The notes under the pieces are model-generated. The model was not told the DNA's origin, did not search any database, and saw only the letters and a list, made by a program, of their open reading frames with translations. From positions 10,037,001 to 10,101,000 of the forward strand of contig NC_063271.1 in the NCBI RefSeq assembly GCF_910591885.1: a stretch of 64,000 nucleotides of DNA, given 5' to 3'. How positions within the stretch are numbered: the first letter of the stretch is position 1; the number at the start of each line of letters is the position of its first letter. The position numbers were made by a program, and so were the translations under genes. Shown one piece after another: positions 1-12,900 of the stretch. The DNA is from Bombus terrestris (Eukaryota > Arthropoda > Insecta > Hymenoptera > Apidae).

Positions 1-80
1 TCGCTACTTTTATAGTATACCTTTGCATTTCGATTTTAATTTCGGATACGATCGATCTACGCTCATTCGAACATTTAAAA

Positions 81-130
81 ATATTATAATATCATATTAT
101 ATAATATTATATTATATAATATTATATGTT
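81..130. repeat. AT-only low-complexity stretch
   Basis: Runs of ATATTAT and TATAATAT repeated with partial self-complementarity. No gene is seen between 1 and 780. This is intron of the SLC16-like gene, and it also holds the miniature-element relic at 272-335. Confidence 0.7.
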
Positions 131-271
131 AATAAAATTTGAAATGTATCTATATAATTTGAAAGATATTTATCGATAGCATTGGTTTCAAATTTTACTA
201 TTACAATCACCATACGTGTTTCATTATAGCATTAACAAAATTTCGAAAGGTTTCGTACAACGCATGTAATA

Positions 272-335
272 TTGGGTTGGCAACTAAGTGATTGCAGATT
301 TTGTCATTAAGTGGTAATGACTTAGTTGTCAATAT
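272..335. mobile_element. Decayed mariner-type miniature inverted-repeat element
   Basis: ATTGGGTTGGCAACTAAGTG matches the arm of the intact hairpin element at 26391-26474 almost exactly, and the following bases (TTTTGTCATTAAGTGG) match its loop. The second arm is reduced to TTAGTTGTCAAT. It is therefore a degenerate or deleted copy of the same family. Confidence 0.6.
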
Positions 336-780
336 AGACACAAAAAGATTTCTATGATAAAAGTTCAAGTAAATACTTTCATGAGCGACTATATATGTTA
401 CACTTATGTTTCGTCGTAATAAATAAGCAGCGTATAATTAGCATCGGTTAAGAAGATAATTACGTTTTAACATTTTGGAAAATATTTTCATTTTTAACGG
501 ATATATTTTTCCCACTTTAGGCTTCCCATTTAGAAAACGAGATTCCCAAGAATTCCCAGGATCAACGTCGCAACAATATTTTCTTCTTCTTCCCACAGAA
601 ATTCATAAACCGCAAACAATAAAAGGACTCTAGAAAGAAGCATAATTTAGAACGTACTATTCGAAAGCCTAAAGTTTCACCAAGGAAAATTATCAGAGTG
701 AAGTTTCCTCTGGTTGTCACGGGTCCACGAAGGAGGAAATATTATCAGACAGAGAAAGTGTAAGATGTATGAAAACGTAC

Positions 781-954
781 CCAGATCCATGAGATGTTCC
801 TCGCCGAATCGTCGCACAGCATGAACATGAAGAAGCCCGAAAGCGAGCTGCATTCCAGTGGTGAGCAACAGGGCGAGGAACCCGGCTGCACAAACCAACC
901 ACCCCCAGCCACCCTCTGGATAGAAATGCGTTCGCATGGTGGCGACGTCTATGC
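781..954 (-). CDS. Coding exon 4 of the SLC16-like gene, with signature motif and first transmembrane helix
   Basis: Acceptor TTTCCCTTCAG before 954 and donor GTACGT at 780. The translation has P-E-G-G-W-G-W, then a hydrophobic helix (L-V-C-A-A-G-F-L-A-L-L-L) and F-G-L-L-H-V-H. This matches the start of SLC16 proteins closely enough to name the family. An in-frame ATG at 937 with a good context (GCCACC before ATG) could be an alternative start giving a short N-terminus of conventional SLC16 length. Confidence 0.8.
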
Positions 955-3900
955 CTGAAGGGAAAGATTAGCCTTAATTACGATTGCTTTTTACATGGAT
1001 CGTGTGAGCGAATTTTTTCGTTCGTTTGGCCATGAGCACAGTAATTAATTAACGAATTAATTCTATTATTCTTTTCGATTTTTTCTCGGTTTTCTACATT
1101 TTTAAATATTTTTTCTTTTTAATACTTTATTCGTAAAAAGCATGATATACATAAAAGATAATAAAATTATACTGTAGCGTGCACGAAAAAGGATACGTGC
1201 GCGTATTATCTTTTGTGTTGGGTTTTATCCGGATCGAACCGACTGTATCTCTATAGTGCCAAATTCAAACTGTGTACATAGATACACGCATGTGTGCGTG
1301 TGTGTGTGTTGGATGAGAATTGTGAATAAAGGGTACAAAAGTTCGATTCGTTTGTAACGCAAGAGCGAGACGCTATTGTAACTCTGTTACATCCAATCTC
1401 GTAATATTTTATACTAAAATTTGATATCTAGAAAGTATCTGTATTTCGATAATATATGCGTTAGAATTTCCATTTGAATTAAAAAATCTTGTACCTTAAG
1501 AATTAATTGTAAATATTAATTTGGTGAAATTTCATAATGAAATTTTACTATTGAACGAATAAAAAGATTTTTGATCTTCCAAGATTAACAAGTTGCAGAT
1601 AATTTTTCTCGTTAGAGAAAGTAATAATCTTTTTACCGATGTTTATTAATTATAATAATTGCATGGTCGATGCTTGTGCATTTGTAGGAAATTTGAAATT
1701 GCAAAAATGTATAGAATGCATGTAATACGCAGGAAGAATACCTCAAGTATCCAAAGAGAAACGCTCGCCATACTCGTTTTACTGTTTAAATACATTGATA
1801 CAAGTATGAAATTGTTTTGATATTGATTTTCAGGGATAAGCAATAGTAAAATCCAAAAGAAAGTTGCACAAATATCGGCGATCTAACGATAGTATTTTAG
1901 CCCGATTTAGTATTGAAATAGTATTGAATTTGTATTTAGTATCGAAATACTTTCCAGCATGAAAGACATGAATTTAATTACCTGGACGACGAAAGGCTGG
2001 CACACAACGATGAAGACTTCTCAAATCACCGAGCACCCAATTACTATTTCCGATCATGCCATCATGCAGACTTCCCTCTGCGTCCATGTAACGCATTCGA
2101 GTATCTAAAATCAGAAGAGAAGCAACAATTAAAGAACAGAAATACTTTAAATGTATATATGAAAGGTTGAGAAACGAATCAGCGTAAATTTAACTTGCCT
2201 TGGGGATGAATGAGACAATTTAAAAACTAATTTATTGTTAAACTGTTTCCAATCAAAATTTTTATCCGCAATAAATCAAACAACACGAGCGTCAACCTCA
2301 AAGGGAAATCAAAATCCGGACAAATGCATAGGTCGATATATTCAAATTTTTCAGTTGACATTTGACACAAGACACAATTTTTTAATTCGATCTGATTTCT
2401 TTTAAAAAACAATGGTTATTTTCTTTCGTTCTCTCTTGCAGTTAAGTTCATCTGTACGTCATAATAAAAATCGTAATAAAAGTCGCTTTAGACATCTTCA
2501 TTGGCATCGCAAATTTTGTTCAAAACCAATTTGTAAAAACTATATTTATCTTAGTTTTACACTGATTGGCTTCTGAGCTCTACGTATATACGAAATGGCG
2601 TGACTTTCGCAATCGACGCTGCGTTCGCTTGAATGTAAATTAAGAAGGCTACGAGCGGATTAACCCCTGGCGGATTAGGCACCAGTGTTTTTGCGTAATT
2701 CGACGATATATTTGCAGGACTTAATTACACCGAGAACTGGCTCGCAGATGCGTCCAATGAATTTATGTGGCACGACCCGTTTTGTGCGCTGGCTAAGCCG
2801 GGCGATAAAGATAAACGCTGTTTATTGTGAGTTCGGCATCGTTGAAGACGAACTCTCCATGAAAAAGAGGAAAATTGAAATTAAGTTTGATTAAAATTAC
2901 ATTTCGTGAACTTAATATCGCGAATTGCGGTATTTTATTGTGCGTAACGTGTCTAGAAAATAGGGAAGGCTTTGTTAATATTCTAAATTAGAGTTTAAGA
3001 GGATTTAATTCAATTAGAATTTCGTTTCACAACTTTTAAATAGATTTAGAACTATCGCAACGAAGTTAATGTTACTTGCTTTGTGCGTTTTATTTCTATT
3101 TTTTTTTTTTTTTTTTAATAATTATGTGAATCCCTGTTACTCGACTTTTTATTTCACTTTTGTATCTGAAATTGTACTATAAATTATGATTATCTCTTAG
3201 GAACTATAGAAGAGTTTTTTAGTATTTTAAATTGGAATTTAAAAGATTGTTATATTTTAGGTGATAGTGACGCGTGATATAGCTTAGTGCGTGAAAATTA
3301 CAACGCGTTAAAATAATTGTGAAATAATTAATAATATCTAATTATTAGCTAATTAATAGCTAATTTAATAATATATTATTTAATTTTATGTTCTATTTTT
3401 GCTTTTGAAATAATTATTGTTGAATTCTCTGAGGAATTAGGATTGATTTATGTTAGGCTCGTGATCTCAAAATTAACATTATCCAATTGTATGACCCCAC
3501 GACTGTCATTACCGAGTTCCCGGATCCTAGAATTATCGCTATCTAGTCCAACATTCGCGAAATTATCACTGGAAAATCCTATAAGCTTGAATTGTTGCTA
3601 CTGGAACCTACGTCTTCCGAATCTACTGTTATTTCGATACTAAATGTCACGAATTTCTACTAATTTGAAATTCCCACTGTCAAACAATGTTATCGTTACA
3701 GTTGTTCCAATCGTTTTCTACAATTTTGCAAAGTCTTTCTAAATTTCACAGCATGAAAATACGAACTTTGCTTTCCTTGTGATATTATTAGCTTATATCA
3801 TTTGCTTAGCTTCCAAAAATCTCTACCATTCCTATAATTTATTCCCAATTTATATTCTTTCCATTATGATATTTCTATTATAATCACGGATTTTCTAACC

Positions 3901-6900
3901 AACGTTTATTGATATTAGTCACGAGATCTCGATATTCAAGAATATTCAAAATACTAATTTCTGTTTCTCTTAAGCCTCTTAAGGCTACAACACACAGCTT
4001 ATACTATAGATTCTACCAAGTTCATAGTATAGTTTTGTTAAAATGATTATATTGAAAAAGGAGGTTTAATTGAAGAAATTAAATGCTGTGGGTATATAGT
4101 CTCTACAGAGTATAGAATTTTCGTATTTCCTATACCTATGGAGCTTCACTGTCAATCCTGCAAACTACTTCTAACACATGCTGAATCGTAACAATGTAAA
4201 AAAAAAAAAAAAATAATAAATAAATTTTGTGATACGTGTACAAAGTCCAATAACATGAAATTTAATTCCTATTTATTCCGACAATTTCCCAATTTTTCTG
4301 TCACCGTAATAAACTTCATTAATTCTCAACTTTTCATTGCTATACAACCTGCATACACGAATATTCATCATCCGTTCTATATTTTCTGTTTTCCATCAGA
4401 ATTTCCATTACAGCACGCGAAATATTTAATTCGAGGTTAATGGAAAATTTTTCAACGTGTTATAAAATTGATTCCGAGCAAAGAGAGAGAGAGAGAGAGA
4501 AGTATTCAGTGTATCTACGATGTTTCCGTCTTGCAACATCGCAACTCTGTGCCACGGATCGGGGACGAAACGAGTTGAAAGAAATGAAGAGGAAAAAGGA
4601 GAGTCAAGTGGGTTAGATAAAAGTGCTCATGAAAAGGAGATGCTAGTTGCTATGGGGTGAGAACGAGGGCCAGCAGTCTTGTGGTCGAGGGTTCGAGAAA
4701 GCGGGTCGATGATTTTCAGCCGAAGAAATGTACAGAAAAAATCTTGGAAAAATAGTGTTCCTCCATAAATTCGCATCTATCGATGATTTACAGCAAACAT
4801 ATTATTTGTCCACGTTTTGCATTCTCGAGAAAAACAGCTCTGAAAGTTCGATGGTAATTTGTAATTAAATAAAAACATTTTACATTGTATTTATCGATGC
4901 TATTATAAAATTGGCTAGAAATTGTGCATTGGTCCTTTTTTAGAAACGCAAAATGACGATGATGGATCATGGTTCCTGAAAATATCTTTGTAAATACGAA
5001 ATAGAAAAATATTACTTTTGACAAATTTATGAAGTAGACATAAATATGACTTTTAACTGTTAACTGGAGAACTATCATCCATGTGGGGAAACTCAAATTT
5101 CAAAAAACGCGGACAGGCGATATGTGTGCGATAAACACGTTTCTTGCTAGTGAAACGTGCGAATAATAATTCAATTAAAACTGGAAAATAATTCGTATAG
5201 AAAATTTAATTAGCGAATCAATTGAATTCAGATAAACTCACATCGATACACTCGTGAGTTCGTGTGAATTCAGAAATGAATTCACAAAAGAGATTTAAAC
5301 TAGCTCAATCCGTTCGCCAAATGAAATTCCATCCTGTTCTAACTAAACTTCCGAAGAACGACGTCGTTGCAAACTGTGAGACGTGAAAACGTCATGAGTC
5401 AAAACGTTTTTATTAATTGTTTTATATAATATTCTTCTATAATACTCTTCGATAAACATTTTCGGAAGCAAGGGAAATTTTCAAAAGCCACAGGAAACAG
5501 AACCGAGCAATTTGAATTTCCATCTGTCTTTCGGCCACGGGAACCAATTTTTTAACATCGATTCGCAAAACGAGCTCGCCTGAGCGCAGCTTGTAAGGAA
5601 AAAAGGATGGAAAAAATTGTAGAAACATAAATAGTAGAAAGAAAAAAGTTAAAAAAGGAAATATTTAAGCAGCGCGAACCAAAGCAAAAGTAAGTGGAAA
5701 AAAAAGAAAAAAGAAAGGGGGAACAGGAATCGGCGTGACACGTATTCTTAATTGTGGCACGACCGTTCGTGCCGGCATCGCTGAACGTTCCTTTCCGCTT
5801 CTTTTCCTTTCTCTTTTTTTCGCCTCTTAATTACAACGTACAACGGCAAAGTTTCCGCAAACAGCAAAAGTTCCTCGTAAAATTCGTCTTTACGGGGCTA
5901 ATGAAGTTTTAAGCAATTTAAAGTAGAATTTTAGCGACGCTCGCTGTTTGCATTTTTATTTCGCTCTTTTGGTCACCGTTGGAAAATGACCTTTTCTCCT
6001 GGACCCATCGAAAGCTTTCCCACCGTGTAAAAATAAAGAGTAGCGATGATACGTCGTTGCAGATATTTCAATTCTCTCTGTTATTCGAAAGAACCAACTT
6101 AAATCTAACGTGTTCAAGTTAAATATATTTTCTCTTCGAAATAAGAAAAACATGGGTGCACCTTTCAATTTCTGTAGTCACGTGAAATCATACTACTAAA
6201 TGGTAGGAAATTTAATACAGTTAAACCCAAGAGATTGGTATTCAAGTGCTATAACAGATATAAGTATAAGTGCTATAACAGATATAAGTATTTTGTTATA
6301 AAAAGTATTTTGCAGCCATTTATTAGCAATTAATAATATTTATTAGCAACAGAAGCATTGTTATTACTAATTGTAGAACTTAATTATTATTAATTATTGT
6401 ATAGTGTTGGATTGTAACGTACGGTGCCTGTCCGGTGTTCGTGGATTTTCAACGGTGACAGACTAAAGTGACGAAAATGTTTTTAATAATTTTCATTTCG
6501 AAGTGATTTTGTTTGCGAACAAAATCCTATTGTTTGGTGGACGACGGGCAGAAAATTTCCAACAGACAACTTGAACGATTGTCAAGTTAGAGTCGCCTGG
6601 AAATACCAGAAATTGGAACAATCCAAATAATGACTGAACTAAGTCTGATTCAAAAGTAAAGCTAATAAATGGTATTATAACTTGGTGTGGAAATGAAACG
6701 GAATTAATTTCCACGTCAAATGTCTTTCCAATTTATCATCCTGTTCTTCTCTCGATTCCATTTGAAAAGGACAAAGCCAGGATATCCAAAATTAGTTTAC
6801 CTTCATAATTAATTACCGGATCGCACGAGTTAGGCACATTACGGTTAATTTTCTCCACAGTCGACTGCCAGAACAAAACTCGTCTCTGGCAGAGAACGTT

Positions 6901-9900
6901 TTAACGTTCGTTCTCGTGTAATTTAAAATCCTCTCTGTCTCGGCGATCAAAGAGACAATTTTATATTTCCCTTCGATATTCTTTTCTCCGTCGACGAGAA
7001 GGAAGATTCGCTATTTTCCTTTTAAATTTCCATCGATTCTACCGTGAATAATCTCTCTTTCCTCTATTCCACGACAAGCGGTTGAGGTACGAAACGGAAC
7101 ACTCATTAACGCACCGAGTTCTGACGAGCAAGGAAAAACTGTAAAAGAAACTTTTCTTTCCATTGATTGATAGTGCACAATGGCCGAAGATCGGACGCTA
7201 AGGCGAGAAATCAAAGGGGCGAAATATTCTTAATTACAGTGCGAAGGAACGTGAGCCAACGAAGGAGATAAGCGCGTGGGTCGGCCGAAAAATGAGGCTG
7301 CTCGTGAAAAATGGATCGGAACGGAGGAGGTTCTGCGCCAAAACCAGGTTGAAAAACAAAAACTGCGAACGACGAAATTGCCATGAAAAGGAATTACGAC
7401 GCTTCCTCCGCTTTGCTAAGATCTCGCCGCCATCGTAACTTACCGCTTTGATGCAAAACTTATGAGAATCTTGTGCCGTGAATTTCCGAATTTCTCCTCT
7501 TCCTATTTCTTTTTTCTTACTTTGTCGGATAAAATATGCAGAGTGGAGGAACGGGTTATGTTTCATGCGGTAAGGTTGTTCTTTCAATTTTCCAAAAGGT
7601 TTTCTTGTATGGAAACCAGGAGGAAGAATATTAATAGGAAATTTTGAAATGGATGAAAGTAAAATGAGACGCTCTCGGTCAGACGTGATTGAGGTATATG
7701 GTCTGATTAGAGTGAGTTTAATTAGAGGATTGCTTGAGGAGATTTTCGAAAGTGGTTTGCTTCCTGAGATGTTGTATACTAATTACGTTGATTGTAAAAT
7801 TTACCTACATTACCTAATATTAATTAATCAAGTAGTGAGTGAAGCCTAAGTAATGAAGTTGCGAGCCTTATGAAAAATGCATGGCGTCAGTTGAGCTCTT
7901 AAAAAGCTATACAAAGTGGCATTATGAACAAGTATTATATTTCGGGATATTTTATTATTTATTATATTTCTTAAAATATAAAGTATAATAAAATATTATT
8001 TTTATTACTATACATTAATGTGTATTAATAAATTATGAAAAAGTATATCAACGTATCAAGACCTTAAATACCAATCTCATTTAAAAATTTCGCAAAACAA
8101 TTTCCTTCCCCAAGATTCTTTTCTGAACTGTTATTTTAAAGCAATAACTATATCAAAAAGCATATATAAAAAGTATCAGTTTGAATCATAAAAAATAGCA
8201 GAACATTCTTTTTCCTAAACATTCTCTTCCAAAACAAGTTTCCTATTTCAGGAACTACAGTATCTACTTCTACTCGGCAACGAAGTCACAATACACTGAC
8301 CACAATAAAGAAAATCCAATGACATATTTCCGTTTCTATTCTGTGGCAACCATGGTGGAACAAAGAAAAACACTCGTCCCGATTGAAGCTTCTGGTTGAT
8401 ATATGTGCCGGTTCCACGGGAGATTTGTCAAAAATCGATCGTGGACGAGAGACAAACACGCATCTCTTCGAACGAATAGCAAAAAGTCGAGGGATTTTAA
8501 AAGAGTCCGACGATTTAACTGTCCCGGAAAGTAGATCGAGACGTTGTTGCCGATCCGTGAAACGATATCAGGAATCGCGCAGCTTCCTGTAATAATTGTT
8601 TTCCGAAGAAAAACGCGAGCCCGAGTAATTTTCTTCGATAGAGAACAAACAGCGGTTTTTTTAACTGTGGTTCGAGTTTCATTTTTATGATTGTGCGGTT
8701 TAGTGGCACTTTTGTACTGAGAGTTTCGATGTGTTTTCACTGCAGTTAAAATAGTATTGATCCCAGTAAAACGACTGACGAAATTTCTCAGTGAAGATTT
8801 GTAGTTTGATAAAATAAACGTAGAAGGAAATTAATGGAATGTACTGTTGCATTGTCGTCGAAAAGTTAAACGATGTACGAAGAACAGCTTATTAAGAGAT
8901 TATTGTTTTATCAAGTTGCATCGTCTGAAAATGTCCAATGGAGATAGAAGTGGAATTGTTTATTTAAATACTCTGTATACAATAATTATAAGTTTGCAAA
9001 TCAATTTGATATTTTATTAAACTGAATATAAAATGACCATCATAAAATGGAGTGTTCATAAAGAACTATAAAAGAATGCGATTAATTAAAAGTTAGAGAA
9101 AGAGCGAGAAACAGTACAAGTAGTAAAGGTTCGTCTATGGTCAGACATTTCGTTCAGCACGTCGCAATCAATATATTTTTTGATACTAATTAGAAAGAAA
9201 GCGAGAAGTAGAGTAAGTAGTAATAGTCTACCTGTGGTCAGACATCTTGCACTCGATACAGTGATCAATATCTCATAGTATATCGTATACGCAGTTATTT
9301 AATACGAACATCAATGAAACAATTATTTGAAAATTATCGAATTATTTATTTTGTAATAATTCAAAAGTTACAAAATTAATAAAAAGTCACACAATTAATA
9401 AAAATTCACGTTAATAAACATAACAATATCGTAAATATTCTTCTCAACTTCTATCTTTTCTTTCTTTTTCTATTATGCAATATTTCTTTTATGCTATCAA
9501 ATTTAAATTCTGAAAAAATATTTTAACATAACCCCATCGGACACTACTATATTCCACATAAACCCATTTATACACACAATATATCTTCAGTAATATCCAC
9601 TAACATAAATTTCGCCCTTGATAAATTCTAACTACCTAAATCATCTTTAACATCTGCCTCCAAAATTACCATTCAACCTGCCGCGTTAGCATTATATCGT
9701 CAACAAGAAAAGAGAAAAAGAAAAGAAAAAAGAAAAAAAAACGAATGAACCAGCTTATCGAAAACAATAGAAATAAAACAAGTGGGAAAAGCTTCGATAT
9801 CGGTAAATCGAGCGAAAAATCGGGAAATTTCGTATCGCCACGGATATTTCGGTTGGGATTGCGTGCACGCGGGTCATCTGCATAATACGAAGCGAACGTG

Positions 9901-12900
9901 GCGATGCCTGCAACTGATTCGAAATCGATTCTTTCACAGAGGGTGAAAGAGGGTTGACCATGCAAATACAATTGGAAAGGGTCGGTTTGTCCAATCGCAA
10001 GTGTCCACCGTGTTTAACCGTAACGCGAATTCGTTCGAAAACTATGAGTGGGTCGCGCGTCGTGGTCAGCTTCGAAGCTTGTAAATGACACGACAAATTA
10101 ACACGAGTCAACGTGGCCGTGCGCGAATTTCATCGTTTCAGCAAAATCGTAACTGTACCGTGAACCTTTCTCTCCGTCTCTCCGCAGTTTCGTTCATTTC
10201 ATCAATTTGATTTTTCCCACCTTTTCCTTGTGAAACACACGTGCGGTCCGGTTGACACTCGCGACTGTCAACTTGTTGAATTGTTTCCCTTTTTCACGCG
10301 CCTCTGCCAGCTGACAGGCCACTTGCGAAATTCCTGCGATATTTTTCATTAAAACGTATGCGATTTCGTTGTTCACTGTGACAGCGACGATGAAAATTCC
10401 GATAGAATTTTACTGTTATTCTTTTGGATTATATGGAGAACGATACGTAGAATTTTTACACCTTTCGTCACAGTAGATATATTGCATTGGGAAGCGCGAA
10501 TATATTTTTATTTATACTGCGTTTCGTAATTGTTGGAATTTACGCGACTGTCGAAGTCGATACACGTTGCTTGACTAATTTAATTTTATGACCCGTATCG
10601 TTTCCTCGTGGCTTTCCTCGAAATTCCTCGTAACGAATCGCCGATATGTCTTAGGAAAATGTGAATAATAGCAGGAAAATCGTTTAGACAGTTTACAGTG
10701 GAGAACAATAAAAAAATCAAAATTGATATTTGTATGTATAAGTGCGAGTAAATTTTGTATTAAATTTTGTCTGTACCGAACACTTTAGTAACAGCCATAT
10801 ATTTTACGATATATATCATATTACACATTCATTGTTTTTAATAATTATAATTCAGTTTCGAAAATTATGATACTTTCTTAATTTTAGCTCTTTAAACTTC
10901 CTTTTGTCTGCCACTCTGTATACAATGCTGGATCATCTTACTCTAGTACGAACAAAGGCCTATAAAGTTAAACGATTTAAAAACTCTGAGATGTTTCCAC
11001 TTGTTTTGTATACGAGGAAGTACTGTTTCATTTAACGCGTTTTGCATTTTATTCGATTTCTCGGGGGCATCTTTCAGCGAGATTGCGCAAGTTTTCTCGT
11101 AAAGTCGGTATAAGAACGACTCTATCCACTCGGTCCTCTTGGTAAACTTGCTCATAATCTCAGAATGCTTCTGTTTTCGTTCTCACGGCGCGACGTTGCT
11201 TGCCAGGACACCGGCCTAATCCGTTTCCGTCAAGTTTCGCGACTACGTTCAATATTCAACAGCAGGTGAATGCCGAGAGAGGAAGAAAAAGGGAGGACCA
11301 GAGAGACTTTTTCAACGCGTCAGATTGAGAATCGTCGTATGTATGTGACGAGAGGACACCGTATTTCAACTTTGGAAATGTCCTTTCCATATAGTGTCAT
11401 GAAAGTTGCTCGAAACATGAATTCAGCATTTTCAAAAGATGAGAAATCTCTTCTGTTTCGCTTAAACAATTTTATAGTATACGTTATCCTCACAGCAATT
11501 GTAAATACAAACTTTCGTTCTAACTTCGTTCCAGGATTATCTCAGTTTTAGAAATGCTGAATCTTACAAACTTTGAACAACGAAACCAGTTAATCGTGCT
11601 CGATCCTGCTACATTTTAACAAACAAACAGGATTCGTAATGTTTCGTGAGAAACTGCACGGTAAAATTGGAACGAAAAAGCATGCGTAACAACAAGACAT
11701 TTTTCATGTTTCGCCCGCTAACCGAATATATTCTTCAACGCTGGGAAAAGATCATTGGGTGGAAGATGATCGAAAGCACGTAGCAGTAGTCGATGTATAT
11801 CTATAGAGTTATGTGGAATATCGTGGGCATACAGTGGAGGACATATAACGTAGAAAATGTTAAAAATTGATACGCTATGTATGTTAGTAACCTTTATGCT
11901 ACACATATTTCACATATCGATAACAATCATCCACAGTATGTTTCGTTGTACGCATATTACGCTTATTCGCTGCTCTTAACAGGTATAGATCCACGTTAAA
12001 AAATCATGGTGTCCCCTTATGTTTCTTATTTTACAAACTTCTTCTAAACTTTTGCCCCATATTTTGATAAAACAACGTGCGTTAAAAATTTTATTTCACA
12101 AGACTACATGTCACGCGCGCTAACCTCATATTTATTCATAGTCGATGAAAACAATTTTTTTTTCATAGCCGACAGGAAGAATTCATTTTTTAGAAAGGTG
12201 TACTCACCACCGTGATAGGAACTGCCTCGATGAGGAGTGTAGATACCGTTCCTGGGCTCGGGACAGTGGCTCGGTGTGTAATACTGCATTGGATGATGCA
12301 CGTAATTGTTCGGGGTGCTCGGCACGTGTACCGGATGGCAGTGCATACATCTTCGCGGTGTCTCCGGCACGCCCTGGATAAAAGAAACATGTCTGCAATG
12401 CATCGAGAAAGGCAATAGCGATCGAGCACGCGAGAACCAATGATAAATCGCGACGATCGACGACGTAGCCTGAAAATTAAACGTCGCTAGATATCCGCCG
12501 ACAGGGTGAAAGTGTCGCTGGCCGAATACCAATTAGGAGATGAACGCCCCACGTAATTCTCGCAAGCTGCTCGACGACGCCTACCTTCTACATTTACCTG
12601 TAAAATGCGCGATCCGATGAATATCGATTTCTACGTCGATAATAGAATCAATCTATCGTATTAGAATAGAATCTTTATGATTTTCTTTTGTATGAGTGGA
12701 TAAGATGATGGATAAGAAATTACGCGACATAGGCTAATTAGCTTCTTAACGGAAACGTAGTATAAATATTCTTTTTTTTTTTTTTTAGATGAGGGGAGAC
12801 TTTTAAAAAGTACATTGACGAATTTTATTTTTTATAGATTTGTTAATTTTACTGGAGGAGTGCGTGATTAGTATTAAACTTTTGGGGAAACAAACAACGT

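Larger units (their letters stand above)
2105..12207 (-). other. About 10 kb intron of the SLC16-like gene
   Basis: AT-rich intron with a poly-T tract near 3101-3117, a GA microsatellite at 4481-4501 and two small tandem duplications (listed separately). It has GC-richer patches around 5.7-5.8, 7.0-7.6, 8.35-8.6 and 9.8-10.35 kb. The patches carry short open frames on both strands, but none shows a family motif with splice sites. They may be conserved regulatory sequence, but nothing in the bases proves it. Confidence 0.5.

Noticed and set aside
4640..4710. A tRNA-like GGTTCGAG box
   Set aside because: No matching A box or acceptor stem could be built around it.
7234..7587. 117-codon minus-strand frame
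   Set aside because: Composition typical of a GC-richer intronic patch, with no family motif and stop-free frames on both strands.
8336..8740. 134-codon minus-strand frame in the large intron
   Set aside because: No motif, basic low-complexity composition, an overlapping open frame on the other strand and no splice support.
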